A DNA stretch of 64,000 bases from assembly GCA_963730305.1 (NCBI GenBank), contig CAVSRB010000006.1:62001-126000 (forward strand). The letters run 5' to 3'. The notes beneath the pieces are model-generated. The model saw only the letters and a program-made list of their open reading frames with translations. It had not been told where the DNA came from and searched no databases. The stretch is from CAMYMQ01 sp963730305 (GTDB lineage Bacteria > Pseudomonadota > Alphaproteobacteria > Bin65). The position numbers and the translations under genes were made by a program. Below are positions 10,868 through 20,122 of this stretch, piece by piece (the first letter of the stretch is position 1; the number at the start of each line of letters is the position of its first letter).

Positions 10868-11827
10868 TCAATCGCGGCGGCGGCGAACCATCTGGCGCAG
10901 CGCCTGGCCGGGCTTGCGCAAGCCGCCCCCCATTCGCACGACGACGTAGACCAGCCTGGTCGGCCGGACGAAGAAGATCAGGGCCAGCCCGCCGAACAGG
11001 AGTACGGCGGCAGCGATCCCGGCGATGGTGCCATAGAGGGGCCATCGGGTCGACGGCATGCCCAGGAAGGTTCGGCAGGTCCGGCGCGCGACCCGGAAGG
11101 GGATGCCGAGCTCGCGAAGCTTGGCGCTCAGAACGGCGGCGTGGGACGCGAAGAAGACACCCTGGATCACGTCGGTCATCACCGGCACGCCGCCTAGCAG
11201 AAAGAAGGCCACCTCGCGCTGGGTGTTGATGCCGACGACCCGGCCGCAGGGATCGACGATCGGCCCGCCGCTGTTGCCGGGATTGATCGGCGCGGTGTGC
11301 TGGATGATCAGGATCTTCGGGCCGTCCTTCGTCCAGGCTCCGTGGAACAGGCGGCTGACGGTGCCGGTGGTGAAACTGGTCTGGGCGGCCGCGCCGAGCC
11401 TCGCGCCGGCGCCGGGAAAGCCGATCGCGAACACGGTCGAGCCCTGGGCGGGCTCATCGCCGTCCACGTCGCGCAGCCGTGCCGGCCGTCGGTTGAGGCC
11501 GTCGACCTTGAGGATGGCCAGGTCTTCGCCTGGGTAGCCCTTGACCAGGACGGCCGCGCGGGCCTTGTCGACCGGCATGCCGCTTTCGACGACGCGGATC
11601 GGCCACTTCTCTTTCACGTGGCCCAGAATGACGTGATAGGCGGTTGCGATATGGCCCTGGCGGCTCACGATGATACCCGTCCCGACCACGCTGCCGGTCG
11701 GGCCCGAGACCATGATGCGAACGACCTTGGACGCCATCCGGCGCGCGACGCTCTGCGGCTCGATCGCGTCGGCCCGCGTCGCGACGAACACGCTGGCCGC
11801 CAGCAGCAGGAGTGTCAGTGCCCTCAT
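10868..11827 (-). CDS. Secreted S1C-type serine protease with C-terminal membrane anchor
   Basis: A 319-residue trypsin-fold protein. It has a signal peptide (RALTLLLLAASVFVATRADA), then a DegP-like protease domain with the triad His65 (ATAYHV), Asp102 (EDLAIL) and Ser186 (PGNSGGP). A hydrophobic helix follows (about 268-292, ending FFVRPTR) and then a short basic tail. No PDZ domain is visible, which differs from DegP/DegS. The protease domain should sit in the periplasm, tethered from its C-terminal side. A GTG five codons upstream is an alternative start. It is divergent from the hibernation factor gene. The 283-base spacer shows no confident promoter. Confidence 0.82.
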   Translation of the reverse strand: MRALTLLLLAASVFVATRADAIEPQSVARRMASKVVRIMVSGPTGSVVGTGIIVSRQGHIATAYHVILGHVKEKWPIRVVESGMPVDKARAAVLVKGYPGEDLAILKVDGLNRRPARLRDVDGDEPAQGSTVFAIGFPGAGARLGAAAQTSFTTGTVSRLFHGAWTKDGPKILIIQHTAPINPGNSGGPIVDPCGRVVGINTQREVAFFLLGGVPVMTDVIQGVFFASHAAVLSAKLRELGIPFRVARRTCRTFLGMPSTRWPLYGTIAGIAAAVLLFGGLALIFFVRPTRLVYVVVRMGGGLRKPGQALRQMVRRRRD

Positions 11828-12110
11828 ACGGTTGGCTTCCACCAGGCGGGTCGCGATCGGGAGGGAAAGTTGAAATGCACGTAAGAGCGTGCGTCACATG
11901 CTCCAGCCTAACGCGGACCGTCTCGGAACGCTAACGTCCTCGCCGCGTTGACGACCGCGGTGTCGCGAGGCCGGTGCGGCCCTGATTTCGTCCAATTTTC
12001 GGCGCTGCAATCGAGGTCGGAAAGCGCGCCGCCGGTTTGACCTGCCGCAAGGTCGGCCGAGACACGGCGCGGTATTCGATTTTCAGGTATCACGGCAAAG
12101 GCACGTTGCG

Positions 12111-12659
12111 ATGCAGGTTCCTCTCCAGATCAATTTCAAGGGTTTCGATCCGTCGGAGGCCGTCGACGCGCGCATACGCGAGAAGGTCGACGGGCTGGAG
12201 CATCTTTACGACCGGATCACGTCCTGCCGCGTCGTCATCGAGAAGACCACCGCTCGTCACCACAAGGGCGACCTCTATTCGGTGCGTGTCGATCTGGTCG
12301 TCCCGGGCCAGGAGATCGTCATCGATCACGACCGCGGTCGCGACCATGCGCACGAGGACGTCTATGTCGCGATCCGCGACTCCTTCAACGCGGCGAAGCG
12401 CAAGCTACAGGACTATGCACGGGTGCACCGCGTCCAGGACGTCAAACCGCACCCGGTGCCGCATCAGGGCGAGGTCGTGCGGGTGTTCGCCGACGAAGGC
12501 TACGGCTTCATCGCGATGGGCGACGGCCGCGAGATCTACTTCCATCGCAACAGCGTGGCGGAGGGCGGCTGGCAACGGATCGACATCGGCACGGCCGTCC
12601 GATTCACCGAGTCCGAGGGCGAGAAGGGGCCCCACGCGATCAACGTCTCGCCGGTCTAG
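12111..12659 (+). CDS. Ribosome hibernation factor (HPF/RaiA domain) fused to a cold-shock domain
   Basis: A 182-residue protein. The first about 105 residues match the S30AE/HPF domain (beta-alpha-beta fold, basic helix DSFNAAKRKLQDYARVHR). The last about 65 residues form a cold-shock domain, with RNP1-like DEGYGFIAM and RNP2-like EIYFHRNSV. HPF binds the decoding centre of idle ribosomes, and CSDs bind single-stranded RNA. The CSD replaces the dimerisation domain seen in long HPFs. It is monocistronic and convergent with the leucine dehydrogenase gene (31-base gap). Confidence 0.88.
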   Translation: MQVPLQINFKGFDPSEAVDARIREKVDGLEHLYDRITSCRVVIEKTTARHHKGDLYSVRVDLVVPGQEIVIDHDRGRDHAHEDVYVAIRDSFNAAKRKLQDYARVHRVQDVKPHPVPHQGEVVRVFADEGYGFIAMGDGREIYFHRNSVAEGGWQRIDIGTAVRFTESEGEKGPHAINVSPV

Positions 12660-12689
12660 CGCGCTCTCCGTGGCGCCAGCCGTTCGTAT

Positions 12690-13799
12690 CTAGCCGAACT
12701 TGCGCCGATAGCTCATCGCCGCGGTGACGCGGTTCCGAGCCAGCTTTTCCGCCGCGTCGCGCGGCGGCACATTGCGCGCCGTCGCATCGCTCAGGACGGC
12801 GTCCGTATTGCGCGCCAGCTTCTCCGCGATCGTATCGAGCGCCGCCTTCTCTGTGCCGCCGTGATATTCGACCGATGCGCAGATGACGCCGCCGGCGTTG
12901 GCGATGAAATCGGGAATGCTCAGCACACCGCGTTCGTGAAGGGTGCGTTCGGCCTCGGCGCTGATCGGAATGTTCGCGCCCTGGAGGACGAGCCTGGTGT
13001 CGAGGCGGTCGACGTTGTCGGCGCGGATGATGTCGGGGCGTGCCGCCGGGATCCAGATGTCGCACGGGACGTCGATGATCGCGTCCCGGTCGCGCTTGTC
13101 CCCCGTATCATGATCGATCACGCTCTTGCCTGCGGCCTTGAGGGCGGTCAGGGCGGCCACGTCGAGGCCATCTGGCGCGACGACGGTGCCTTTCGAATCC
13201 GACGCCGCGACCAGCACCGCGCCTTTCTCCGACAGGAAGCGGGCGGCGTGGCGGCCGACCGCGCCGAAGCCCTGGATGGCGACGCGGGCGCCGTCGAGCT
13301 TCACGTCGCAGAAGGATTGGGCGACCTCGGCGGCAATGGCGAGGCCGAAGCCGGTCGCGCCGATCTCGTCGAGCGGGATGCCGCCGATCTCGCGTGGCAG
13401 CCCCACCGACCGGCCGATCTCGTCGCGTGCCCAGGCCATGCAGCGCTCGTTGGTGCCCATGTCCGGGCCGACGATGTAGTCGGCGATCGGGCCGATCGCC
13501 CGGGCGAAGGCGCGAATGATCGGCTCCTTCTCCGTGTCGGACATGCCGGGATCGCCGAAGATGACGGACTTGCCGCCGCCGTGCGGGAGGCCGGCCGATG
13601 CATTCTTGAGGGTCATCGCGCGGGCGAGCCGCGCGCATTCGGCGACGCTCACGTCCGGGGCCATGCGGCAACCGCCGATCGACGGGCCGGCGGCGACGTT
13701 GTCGACGACCAGGATGCCACGCAGGTTCAGGCCCGGCTCGTAGACGTGGAGGATCTTTTCGGGACCGAGATCGTCGGCGAAGCTGAACAGGTCGCTCAT
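12690..13799 (-). CDS. Glu/Leu/Phe/Val dehydrogenase family (probable leucine dehydrogenase)
   Basis: A 369-residue NAD-dependent amino-acid dehydrogenase. It has the glycine-rich substrate region SIGGCRM, catalytic lysine in LPHGGGKSVIFGDPG, and dinucleotide motif GFGAVGRHAA. The length and sequence fit leucine/valine dehydrogenases rather than glutamate dehydrogenases. It is the last gene of an operon with all E1/E2 genes of a branched-chain 2-oxoacid dehydrogenase. It would therefore deaminate Leu, Val and Ile to the 2-oxoacids that complex uses. Confidence 0.87.
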   Translation of the reverse strand: MSDLFSFADDLGPEKILHVYEPGLNLRGILVVDNVAAGPSIGGCRMAPDVSVAECARLARAMTLKNASAGLPHGGGKSVIFGDPGMSDTEKEPIIRAFARAIGPIADYIVGPDMGTNERCMAWARDEIGRSVGLPREIGGIPLDEIGATGFGLAIAAEVAQSFCDVKLDGARVAIQGFGAVGRHAARFLSEKGAVLVAASDSKGTVVAPDGLDVAALTALKAAGKSVIDHDTGDKRDRDAIIDVPCDIWIPAARPDIIRADNVDRLDTRLVLQGANIPISAEAERTLHERGVLSIPDFIANAGGVICASVEYHGGTEKAALDTIAEKLARNTDAVLSDATARNVPPRDAAEKLARNRVTAAMSYRRKFG

Positions 13800-13816
13800 G
13801 GTACAGGCGTCTCCCT

Positions 13817-14947
13817 TTATCGGACCTTTTGCAGATCCTCGATCATGGCGGCGAGGAAGCGCGCGGCCTCACCGCCGGTGACGGCGCGATGGTCGAAGGT
13901 GATCGACAGCGGCACCATGGTGCGGACAGCCGGTGCGCCGTTCCGCGCCACGACGCGCGGCTCGATCCGCCCGGCGCCGACGATCGCGACCTGCGGCGGC
14001 ACGATCGCCAGGTGGGCGTGGCGGCCGGCGAGCATGCCGAAGTTCGACAAGGTGATGGTGTGACCCTTCAAGTCGGCGGGCGGCAGCGACCGGTCGAGCG
14101 CGCCCTGGCGCAGCCGGTCGATCTCGGCGCGCAGGGCGGCCCCCTTGCGGCTCGCCGCCTTGCGCAGGACCGGCACGATCAGGCCATCCGGCGTGTCCAC
14201 CGCGACGCCGAGGTCGACCGACCGATTCAGCTTGCGGCTGCTGCTCGCGCCGTCGAACCAGGCGTTCAGCGACGGTTCCTTGGCGCTGGCTCGCACGACC
14301 GCCCGGACCAGGCGCAGCATCGGATCCGCGTCGCCGGCCCAGGCGTCGATGTCGGCTTCGTCGGTCACCGTCGTCGCGGCGACCTCGGCGTTGGAGCGGG
14401 CCATCGCCTGAGCCATCGCCCGGCGGGTGCCGCGCAGCGGCGTGTAGCCTTTGGGCGGAGTGGCATTCGCGGCCTCGACGTCGGCGACGGTGACCACGCC
14501 GCCGGGGCCGGTCGCGGCGACCGACGCCAGGTCGACGCCACGGGCTTGCGCCAGCGCTCGCGCCGCCGGGAGCGCGCGGATACCCCGAGGCGCGCCTGGC
14601 GTCTTTGCCCACTTTGGCGCGGGCTGCGGCTTTGGCGCCTGCTTTTTCTTCCGCTTGGCGCCCGTGTCGCCGGCCGGCAGGGCGCCGACGACGGCGCCGG
14701 CATCCTTCGCCGCGGTCTCCTCGAACTCGACGAGCGGTGCGCCGATCCGCACGATGTCGCCCACCGCTCCGTGGAGTTTCCCGACCCGGCCGGCGTGCGG
14801 CGCCGGGATCTCGACGACCGCCTTGTCGGTCTCGACCGACAGCAATGGCTGATCGACGACGACCCGGTCGCCGACCGTGACGTGCCAGGCGACGATTTCC
14901 GCTTCCTGCAGGCCTTCGCCGAGATCGGGCAATCGAAAGACGGTCAT
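13817..14947 (-). CDS. Branched-chain 2-oxoacid dehydrogenase E2 (dihydrolipoyl acyltransferase)
   Basis: A 376-residue E2 with one lipoyl domain (lipoyl Lys in VETDKAVVEIPAP), a Lys/Pro-rich linker, a subunit-binding domain (ALPAARALAQARGVDLASV...GPGGVVT) and a compact catalytic domain ending with ITFDHRAVTGGEAARFL. The HRAVTGG active site is the branched-chain-type variant of HRxxDG. Its ATG overlaps the E1 beta stop by four bases, and the dehydrogenase gene follows after 17 bases. It passes isobutyryl, isovaleryl or 2-methylbutyryl groups to CoA. Confidence 0.88.
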   Translation of the reverse strand: MTVFRLPDLGEGLQEAEIVAWHVTVGDRVVVDQPLLSVETDKAVVEIPAPHAGRVGKLHGAVGDIVRIGAPLVEFEETAAKDAGAVVGALPAGDTGAKRKKKQAPKPQPAPKWAKTPGAPRGIRALPAARALAQARGVDLASVAATGPGGVVTVADVEAANATPPKGYTPLRGTRRAMAQAMARSNAEVAATTVTDEADIDAWAGDADPMLRLVRAVVRASAKEPSLNAWFDGASSSRKLNRSVDLGVAVDTPDGLIVPVLRKAASRKGAALRAEIDRLRQGALDRSLPPADLKGHTITLSNFGMLAGRHAHLAIVPPQVAIVGAGRIEPRVVARNGAPAVRTMVPLSITFDHRAVTGGEAARFLAAMIEDLQKVR

Positions 14948-15924
14948 GCGTAGGCCATGGTTTCCTGCGCCGCGGCGACGATACGGTCCGCGGACGGCAT
15001 GTAGTGAGCTTCGAGTTTCGGCAGCGGCATCACCGTATCGAAGCCGGTCACCCGCCGGACCGGCGCCCGCAGCGCGAAGATGCCCTGTTCCGCCAGGCGC
15101 GCGGCGATCTCGCCGCCGAAGCCGCCCGTGTGCGGCGCCTCGTGGATGATGACGCAGCGCCCGGTCTGCTCGACCGAGGCGAGGATCGTGGCCATGTCGA
15201 GCGGCTTGAGCGTGGCGACGTCGATCACGGCCGCGTCGATCCCGTCTTCCGCCAGGGCATCGGCGGCCGCAAGCGTTTCGCTGACCATGGCGCCCCAGGT
15301 CACCAGGGTCACGTCCGCGCCCTCGCGCAGCACGAAGCAGCGGTCCAGCGGGAGCGCCTGTCCATCGTCCTCGACGTCTTCCTTGGTCGCGCGATAGAGG
15401 CGCTTGGGCTCGAGGAAGACGACCGGGTCGGGGTCGGCGATCGCGGCGAGCAGCAGGCCGTAGGCGCGCGCCGGTGACGACGGGATCACGACGCGCAGTC
15501 CCGGGATCGGGGTCAGCATGGACTCGACGCTTTCCGAATGGTGCTCCGGCGCGTGGATGCCGCCGCCGAACGGCGCGCGGAGCACCATCGGGCAGGTCAG
15601 CCGCCCCCGCGTCCGGGTGCGCAGCCGGGAGGCGTGGTTGGCGAGCTGGTCGATCGCCGGGTAGATGAAGCCCATGAACTGGATCTCGGCGACCGGGCGG
15701 AAGCCCTGGGCCGCCAGGCCGACCGAGACGCCGGAAATGAGCAGCTCCGACAGCGGCGTATCGCGCACCCGGTCGCCCCCGAAACGCTCGTAGAGCCCTT
15801 CGGTGGCGCGGAAGACGCCGCCGTCGAGGCCGACATCCTCACCGAGCACGAGCACGCGCTCGTCGTCCGCCATCGCCCGCGCCAGGGCCGTGCGCACGGC
15901 CTCGACCAGGGTCAGCTCAGCCAT
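14944..15924 (-). CDS. Branched-chain 2-oxoacid dehydrogenase E1 beta
   Basis: A 326-residue transketolase-type beta subunit. Motifs include RVLVLGEDVGLDGGVFRATE, RVRDTPLSELLISGVSVGLA and VFLEPKRLYRATKE. The EPKRLYR signature is usual for branched-chain-type subunits. ATG 15924 overlaps the E1 alpha stop by 8 bases, and its stop overlaps the E2 start. It forms the alpha2beta2 decarboxylase with the upstream subunit. Confidence 0.9.
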   Translation of the reverse strand: MAELTLVEAVRTALARAMADDERVLVLGEDVGLDGGVFRATEGLYERFGGDRVRDTPLSELLISGVSVGLAAQGFRPVAEIQFMGFIYPAIDQLANHASRLRTRTRGRLTCPMVLRAPFGGGIHAPEHHSESVESMLTPIPGLRVVIPSSPARAYGLLLAAIADPDPVVFLEPKRLYRATKEDVEDDGQALPLDRCFVLREGADVTLVTWGAMVSETLAAADALAEDGIDAAVIDVATLKPLDMATILASVEQTGRCVIIHEAPHTGGFGGEIAARLAEQGIFALRAPVRRVTGFDTVMPLPKLEAHYMPSADRIVAAAQETMAYA

Positions 15925-16996
15925 CGGGCGCTTCCTCCGCCAGCATGGCGGTCCGTTGCTCCTCGAGGTCGGCGGGCAGGGCGGCGAACATATGATCGAA
16001 GATGGCCGTCGGCGCGTCGGGCGCGATCGCCAGATAGGCGTCGGCCGCGGCGTCGATTTCCGCGCTGCAGGCCTCGATCAGGTCTTCTTCTTCGGCCTTG
16101 GTCCAGGCGTGCGCGTCGGTAAGATAGCGGCGCAGCCGGGCGATCGGCTCCTCGCGCCAGTGCGGGCTGACCTCCGCGCTGTCCCGGTAGCGGGTCGCAT
16201 CGTCCGCAGTGGTGTGGTCGCCCAGCCGATAGGTCACACATTCGATCAGGGTGCCGCCCTCGCCGGCACGCGCGCGGGCGACGGCGCGGTCCATGGCGTC
16301 GCGCACGGCGATCACGTCGTTGCCGTCGACATGCTCGCCCGGGATGCCGGCGGCGATGGCCTTCTGGGCGATGGTCGCGGCGCCGGTCTGCTGCTTCAGC
16401 GGCAGGGAGATGGCCCACTGGTTGTCGTTGATGACGAAGACGGCCGGCAGCGCCCAGACGCCGGTGAGGTTGAGTGCCTCGTAGAAATCGCCCTTCGACG
16501 TCGACCCTTCGCCGCCGGTCACGACCGCGACCCGCGGCTCGTGGCGCAGCTTGAAGGCGGCCGCTACGCCGGCCGCGTGGGGGTACTGGCTGCCGACCGG
16601 GATACAGACGGGGAAATCCTCCCGCGCCTGGCCGAAGTCGCTGCCGCGTTCGTCACCGCCCCAATACTGCAGAATCTCTGTGGGCGTGACGCCGCGCCAG
16701 ATCTGGGCGCCGTGTTCGCGGAAGGAGGGCAGGAACACGTCCTCCGGCGCCATCGCGCTGGCGACGCCGATGCTGACCGCTTCCTGGCCGAGCGACGAGG
16801 CATAGGTGCCGAGCCGGCCGGTCCGCTGCAGCGCCACGGCCTTGGCGTCGAACGTGCGGGTCAGCACCATGGCGCGGTAGAGCGCGACCATGGTTGCGCG
16901 ATCCTCGGCGAAGGCCGGCAGCCGGCCGAGCGGCTTTCCCTCGGCGTCGAGATACGCCGTGTGGGTGATCGGAAAGCGGATCGTGGTCGTGGTCAC
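15917..16996 (-). CDS. Branched-chain 2-oxoacid dehydrogenase E1 alpha
   Basis: A 359-residue TPP enzyme: GGEGSTSKGDFYEALNLTG through INDNQWAIS is the TPP/metal motif, and YRLGDHTTADDATRYR is the conserved C-terminal loop of branched-chain E1 alpha. GTG 16996 is preferred because a strong purine run (GGGGGAAAG) lies 7 bases upstream; an in-frame ATG at 17071 would add 25 unconserved residues. It is the first gene of a four-gene operon for branched-chain amino-acid breakdown. The 277-base spacer upstream shows no recognised site. Confidence 0.9.
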   Translation of the reverse strand: MTTTTIRFPITHTAYLDAEGKPLGRLPAFAEDRATMVALYRAMVLTRTFDAKAVALQRTGRLGTYASSLGQEAVSIGVASAMAPEDVFLPSFREHGAQIWRGVTPTEILQYWGGDERGSDFGQAREDFPVCIPVGSQYPHAAGVAAAFKLRHEPRVAVVTGGEGSTSKGDFYEALNLTGVWALPAVFVINDNQWAISLPLKQQTGAATIAQKAIAAGIPGEHVDGNDVIAVRDAMDRAVARARAGEGGTLIECVTYRLGDHTTADDATRYRDSAEVSPHWREEPIARLRRYLTDAHAWTKAEEEDLIEACSAEIDAAADAYLAIAPDAPTAIFDHMFAALPADLEEQRTAMLAEEAPDG

Positions 16997-17273
16997 GCGG
17001 AACTTTCCCCCAACATCGAGCCGACGGCAAGATAGGTGGTGTTCCCCGAATTGGGCCTTGATATGGCTCATGTCGGGTCGCGTGCCGCAAACCCGGCGAC
17101 CCTCGAGGAGCGTGCCGCCCGGCCAGGTCTCCTATACCGATGGCGCGTGAAGCGCCCTGGCGGCCGTCCGCCGGGGCAAGTGTTGCATGCTCGGCAGGCT
17201 GGTTTTGGCAGCTTCCCCGCCCGACCTTCCGCGACGACCGACCGGCTCCTGTCCGCCGCGGGTCAGGCGACGC

Positions 17274-17765
17274 CTATTCGCCCGGCCGTACGAAGCGCTG
17301 CCGGTCCTGGATGTCCTTGACGTCGTCGGGGCGGTCGAAGACCGGCGGTTCGGTCTCGCCCGGCTTGCGCGGCTTGCCGATCGCGCGGAACCAGTCCTCC
17401 AGGCCCGGCGGGAAGATCACCCACAGGATCTTCATCTGGGTATCGCCGTCGTTCTGGACGTAGTGGAGGACGCGCCGGCCCATCAGCATCATCGAGCCGG
17501 GCTCGAGCTCGTGGCGCTCGCCGTCGACCAGGGCGTGGCCGGTGCCCTCGTAGACGAACAGCAATTCGTGGCTGCGTTCGTGGCCGTGCTCGCGCACCGC
17601 GGCGCCCGGCTCGAGCACCTGGATGCCGGTCGAGAAGCTATCGAAGGGCGAGGTGTAGGGCGTGATCTTGCTGATGATGTAGCCGGTCGACGGGTTGGGC
17701 TGCCAGAAGGACTCGCCGTCTTCCGGTCCTAGAACGATCGCGGGTCCCTTGGCGGTCTCCGACAT
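17274..17765 (-). CDS. Cupin-domain protein of the HpaB operon
   Basis: A 163-residue single-domain cupin. Motif 1 is REHGHERSHELLFVYEGTG and motif 2 lies in PGSMMLMGRRVLHYVQNDG, so a metal site is plausible. It is the last gene of an operon with a flavin monooxygenase and an alpha/beta hydrolase. A role in opening or isomerising the product is possible, but no specific function is assignable. Confidence 0.75.
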   Translation of the reverse strand: MSETAKGPAIVLGPEDGESFWQPNPSTGYIISKITPYTSPFDSFSTGIQVLEPGAAVREHGHERSHELLFVYEGTGHALVDGERHELEPGSMMLMGRRVLHYVQNDGDTQMKILWVIFPPGLEDWFRAIGKPRKPGETEPPVFDRPDDVKDIQDRQRFVRPGE

Positions 17766-17792
17766 GATTCGTCTCCTTCCAGTTGGGTCGCC

Positions 17793-18585
17793 TCAGGCCT
17801 CGGCGAGGAAGCCGGCCAGGACGTCATTGTAGGCGTCGGGCCGGGTTTGCGGGAACAGATGGCCGCCGCCATCGAAGCGGTGCGCCCGGCAGCCGGGGAT
17901 GGCGGCGATCAGGGCGTCGGCATAGGCCGGCGGCAACAGGGTGTCGTCCTCCGAAGAGAGGACCAGGACTGGACATTGGGCACGCGTGAGCAGCCCGCCA
18001 TGGTCCGACGCGAGCAGCGCATCGAGACGGGCCGCCAGGATGTCGGCCGGCGGCTGGGCCGCGGCCGACGCCGCGGCGATCGTGTCGATCCGGTCGGCGT
18101 TGGCGTCGAACCAGTCGCCGGGCATAGAGCCACGGCAGACTGTGACGGGCGTAGGCCTCGACCCCCAGGCCGGTCAGCACTGCGCGGCGCGCGGCGAAGA
18201 CCTCGCGAAAACGCGCGTCAGCCCGATGCCAGGTGGCGCCGAGCACGAATCGCGTGAACCGGTCGGGACAGGTCGCGGCAAGCCACTGCCCCATCGCGCC
18301 GCCGGTGGAATGGCCGACGAAGGCGGCGCGCTCGACGCCGAGCGCGTCGAGGATACCGACCACGTCCCGGGCCAGCCCCGAGACCGAGAAGGGAGGGGCG
18401 GCGGGGCCGCTGCGGCCGACGCCGCGGTGGTCGAAGACGATGACCCGGTAGGCGCCCTTGAAGGCGTCGATCTGCGGCTGCCAGAACGCGCCGCTGCCGC
18501 CGAGCCCGGCGGCGAAGACGACCGGCGGTCCGCTGCCGTGTTCCTCGACGTAGACCTCGGCGTCGCCGACGGAGACGAGCGGCAT
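17793..18585 (-). pseudogene. Alpha/beta hydrolase (RutD-like), broken by a single extra base
   Basis: The first part reads MPLVSVGDAEVYVEEHGSG with oxyanion region AAGLGGSGAFWQPQ and nucleophile elbow FVGHSTGGAMG (Ser in GHSTG). After SLPWLY the frame breaks. Removing one base near 18124 joins it to PGDWFDANADRIDTIAAASA, and then to the acid VLSSEDDTLLPP and the catalytic His in FDGGGHLFPQTRP. The restored protein of about 263 residues is full length with an intact Ser-Asp-His triad. The PWLY...DWF pattern resembles RutD-type hydrolases. It sits 10 bases after the HpaB-type gene. The break may be a sequencing error. Confidence 0.83.
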
Positions 18586-18594
18586 GGCGGCCCG

Positions 18595-20067
18595 CTACTC
18601 GGCCGCCGGCTTCAGCGACTCCGGCACGTCGTAGCTGTCCAGCAGATGCTCGACCATGCCGTGAACGTCGTCCCACGGCGTGTTGACGAAATTGTAGTTG
18701 CGCACCGAGAAGGCCGGGCCGACGAAGAACTTCTCGTAAGATGTCGCCCGGCTGGCGTGTTCCGAGCCGATCAGGTCCCAGGCCAGCTTGAACAGCTTCA
18801 TCCGCTCGACGGCGCCGTGGCGGCTGGTCGACCAGAATTCGTCGAAGGTCTCGCGCAGGCCCGGGTCGCGGATGACGGAGATGCTCGCCGGCATCTGGAA
18901 GGTGCCGCCGCCCATCAGTTCGCGGATGATGTCGATGATCGGCGAATGGTTCTCCATCGCCCAGTTCAGCGCGGCGTACATGTAGCGCCGGTTGTAGAGC
19001 GTGTAGCCGTGGTCGATGGTCTCGTAGGCCTGGAGCTGGCCGTCGACCATCGCCGCATAGCCGGCCTCCATCGCCGCCAGGCGGCCGAGGGTTTCGCGCA
19101 CCGCCGGGATGTCCCGGGCGCCGGTCGCCTCGGTGATCAGGCTGGCGATGCCGAGCAGGAACCGGAGCTTGGTCGCGAAGCGCACGTTGCTCTGGTGGTT
19201 CGACAGGATGTGCGCCGGGGTCTGGACGAAGATATTGCGCGACAGCGGCGCATTGTTGTGGACGATCACCCGCTCCCAGGGCACCTCGACATTCTTGAAC
19301 ACCAGCATGCAGTCCGATTCGTCGAACCGCCAGGTCAGCGGCTTGTCGAACTCGAAGGCGACGCCGGGGACCAGGGGCGGCCGCGCCCACAGGCTGAGGC
19401 CGTCGAGGTTGAGCGGGATGATGCAGGTGATGGATTCGGCCGCCTGATCGGGCGCCAGCGGCAGGATGTTGCCGACGATCAATTCGTTGGCGATCGCCGC
19501 GCCGGTCGCCAGCATCTTCATGCCGTTGAGGATCACGCCGCGGTCGTTCTCCGCCGTGACCCGGAGCGCCGGGGCCGGGATGCCGCGGGTCTGGTAGAAT
19601 TCGGGGTTGCGCGCGCCTTGCGGCGGGACGATCGCGTAGGTCGCGTAGAGGTCGTTGGCGCGCATGTGCTGATAGAGCGCCAGCAGGTGGTCCGGGAAGC
19701 CGCCCTCGTCGTCGAAGACCTCCGGCTTCATGCTCATGCCGGTGATCTGGCTGCCGAGTGCGTCGAGCGACCGGCCGAGCAGGCCGTAGGAGAACTCGGC
19801 CATGATCCGGTGGGCGCGGGTGCGCCTCTCCAGATCCTCCTTCGAGCGGGGACGGAGGTAGTACATCGAGTACCGCTCTCCGTCCTCCTCGAAGGTCATG
19901 GTGTCCCGCAGCGCCGGGTCGGCCTTCAGGTCATAGAGCGCTGCGAAGGTCTGCGTGGCGTTGCGGAACGCCGGATGCACGGTGGGATCGGTGACGAGTT
20001 CGTCGCCGATATAGATCGAGCGCCCGTCCCGGAGACTTTCGAGATACTGCTCGCCCGACCGGATCAT
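18595..20067 (-). CDS. 4-hydroxyphenylacetate 3-monooxygenase family oxygenase (HpaB-like)
   Basis: A 490-residue reduced-flavin-dependent oxygenase. It begins IRSGEQYLESLRDGRSIYI, as HpaB-family proteins do, and has the central acyl-CoA-dehydrogenase-like fold region (CMLVFKNVEVPWERVIVH) and the family's C-terminal helical domain. It would need a separate FADH2-supplying reductase, which is not in the window. The family includes 4-hydroxyphenylacetate and pyrrole-2-carboxylate hydroxylases. The amide-type transporter protein and cupin next door suggest a nitrogen- or carboxyl-bearing aromatic. The true substrate is unknown. Confidence 0.87.
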   Translation of the reverse strand: MIRSGEQYLESLRDGRSIYIGDELVTDPTVHPAFRNATQTFAALYDLKADPALRDTMTFEEDGERYSMYYLRPRSKEDLERRTRAHRIMAEFSYGLLGRSLDALGSQITGMSMKPEVFDDEGGFPDHLLALYQHMRANDLYATYAIVPPQGARNPEFYQTRGIPAPALRVTAENDRGVILNGMKMLATGAAIANELIVGNILPLAPDQAAESITCIIPLNLDGLSLWARPPLVPGVAFEFDKPLTWRFDESDCMLVFKNVEVPWERVIVHNNAPLSRNIFVQTPAHILSNHQSNVRFATKLRFLLGIASLITEATGARDIPAVRETLGRLAAMEAGYAAMVDGQLQAYETIDHGYTLYNRRYMYAALNWAMENHSPIIDIIRELMGGGTFQMPASISVIRDPGLRETFDEFWSTSRHGAVERMKLFKLAWDLIGSEHASRATSYEKFFVGPAFSVRNYNFVNTPWDDVHGMVEHLLDSYDVPESLKPAAE

Positions 20068-20122
20068 GCGCGTGCTCCGACGTTCCGCTTGGCCTCGTGG
20101 CCGTCGCCGACGGGTGCGGCGG

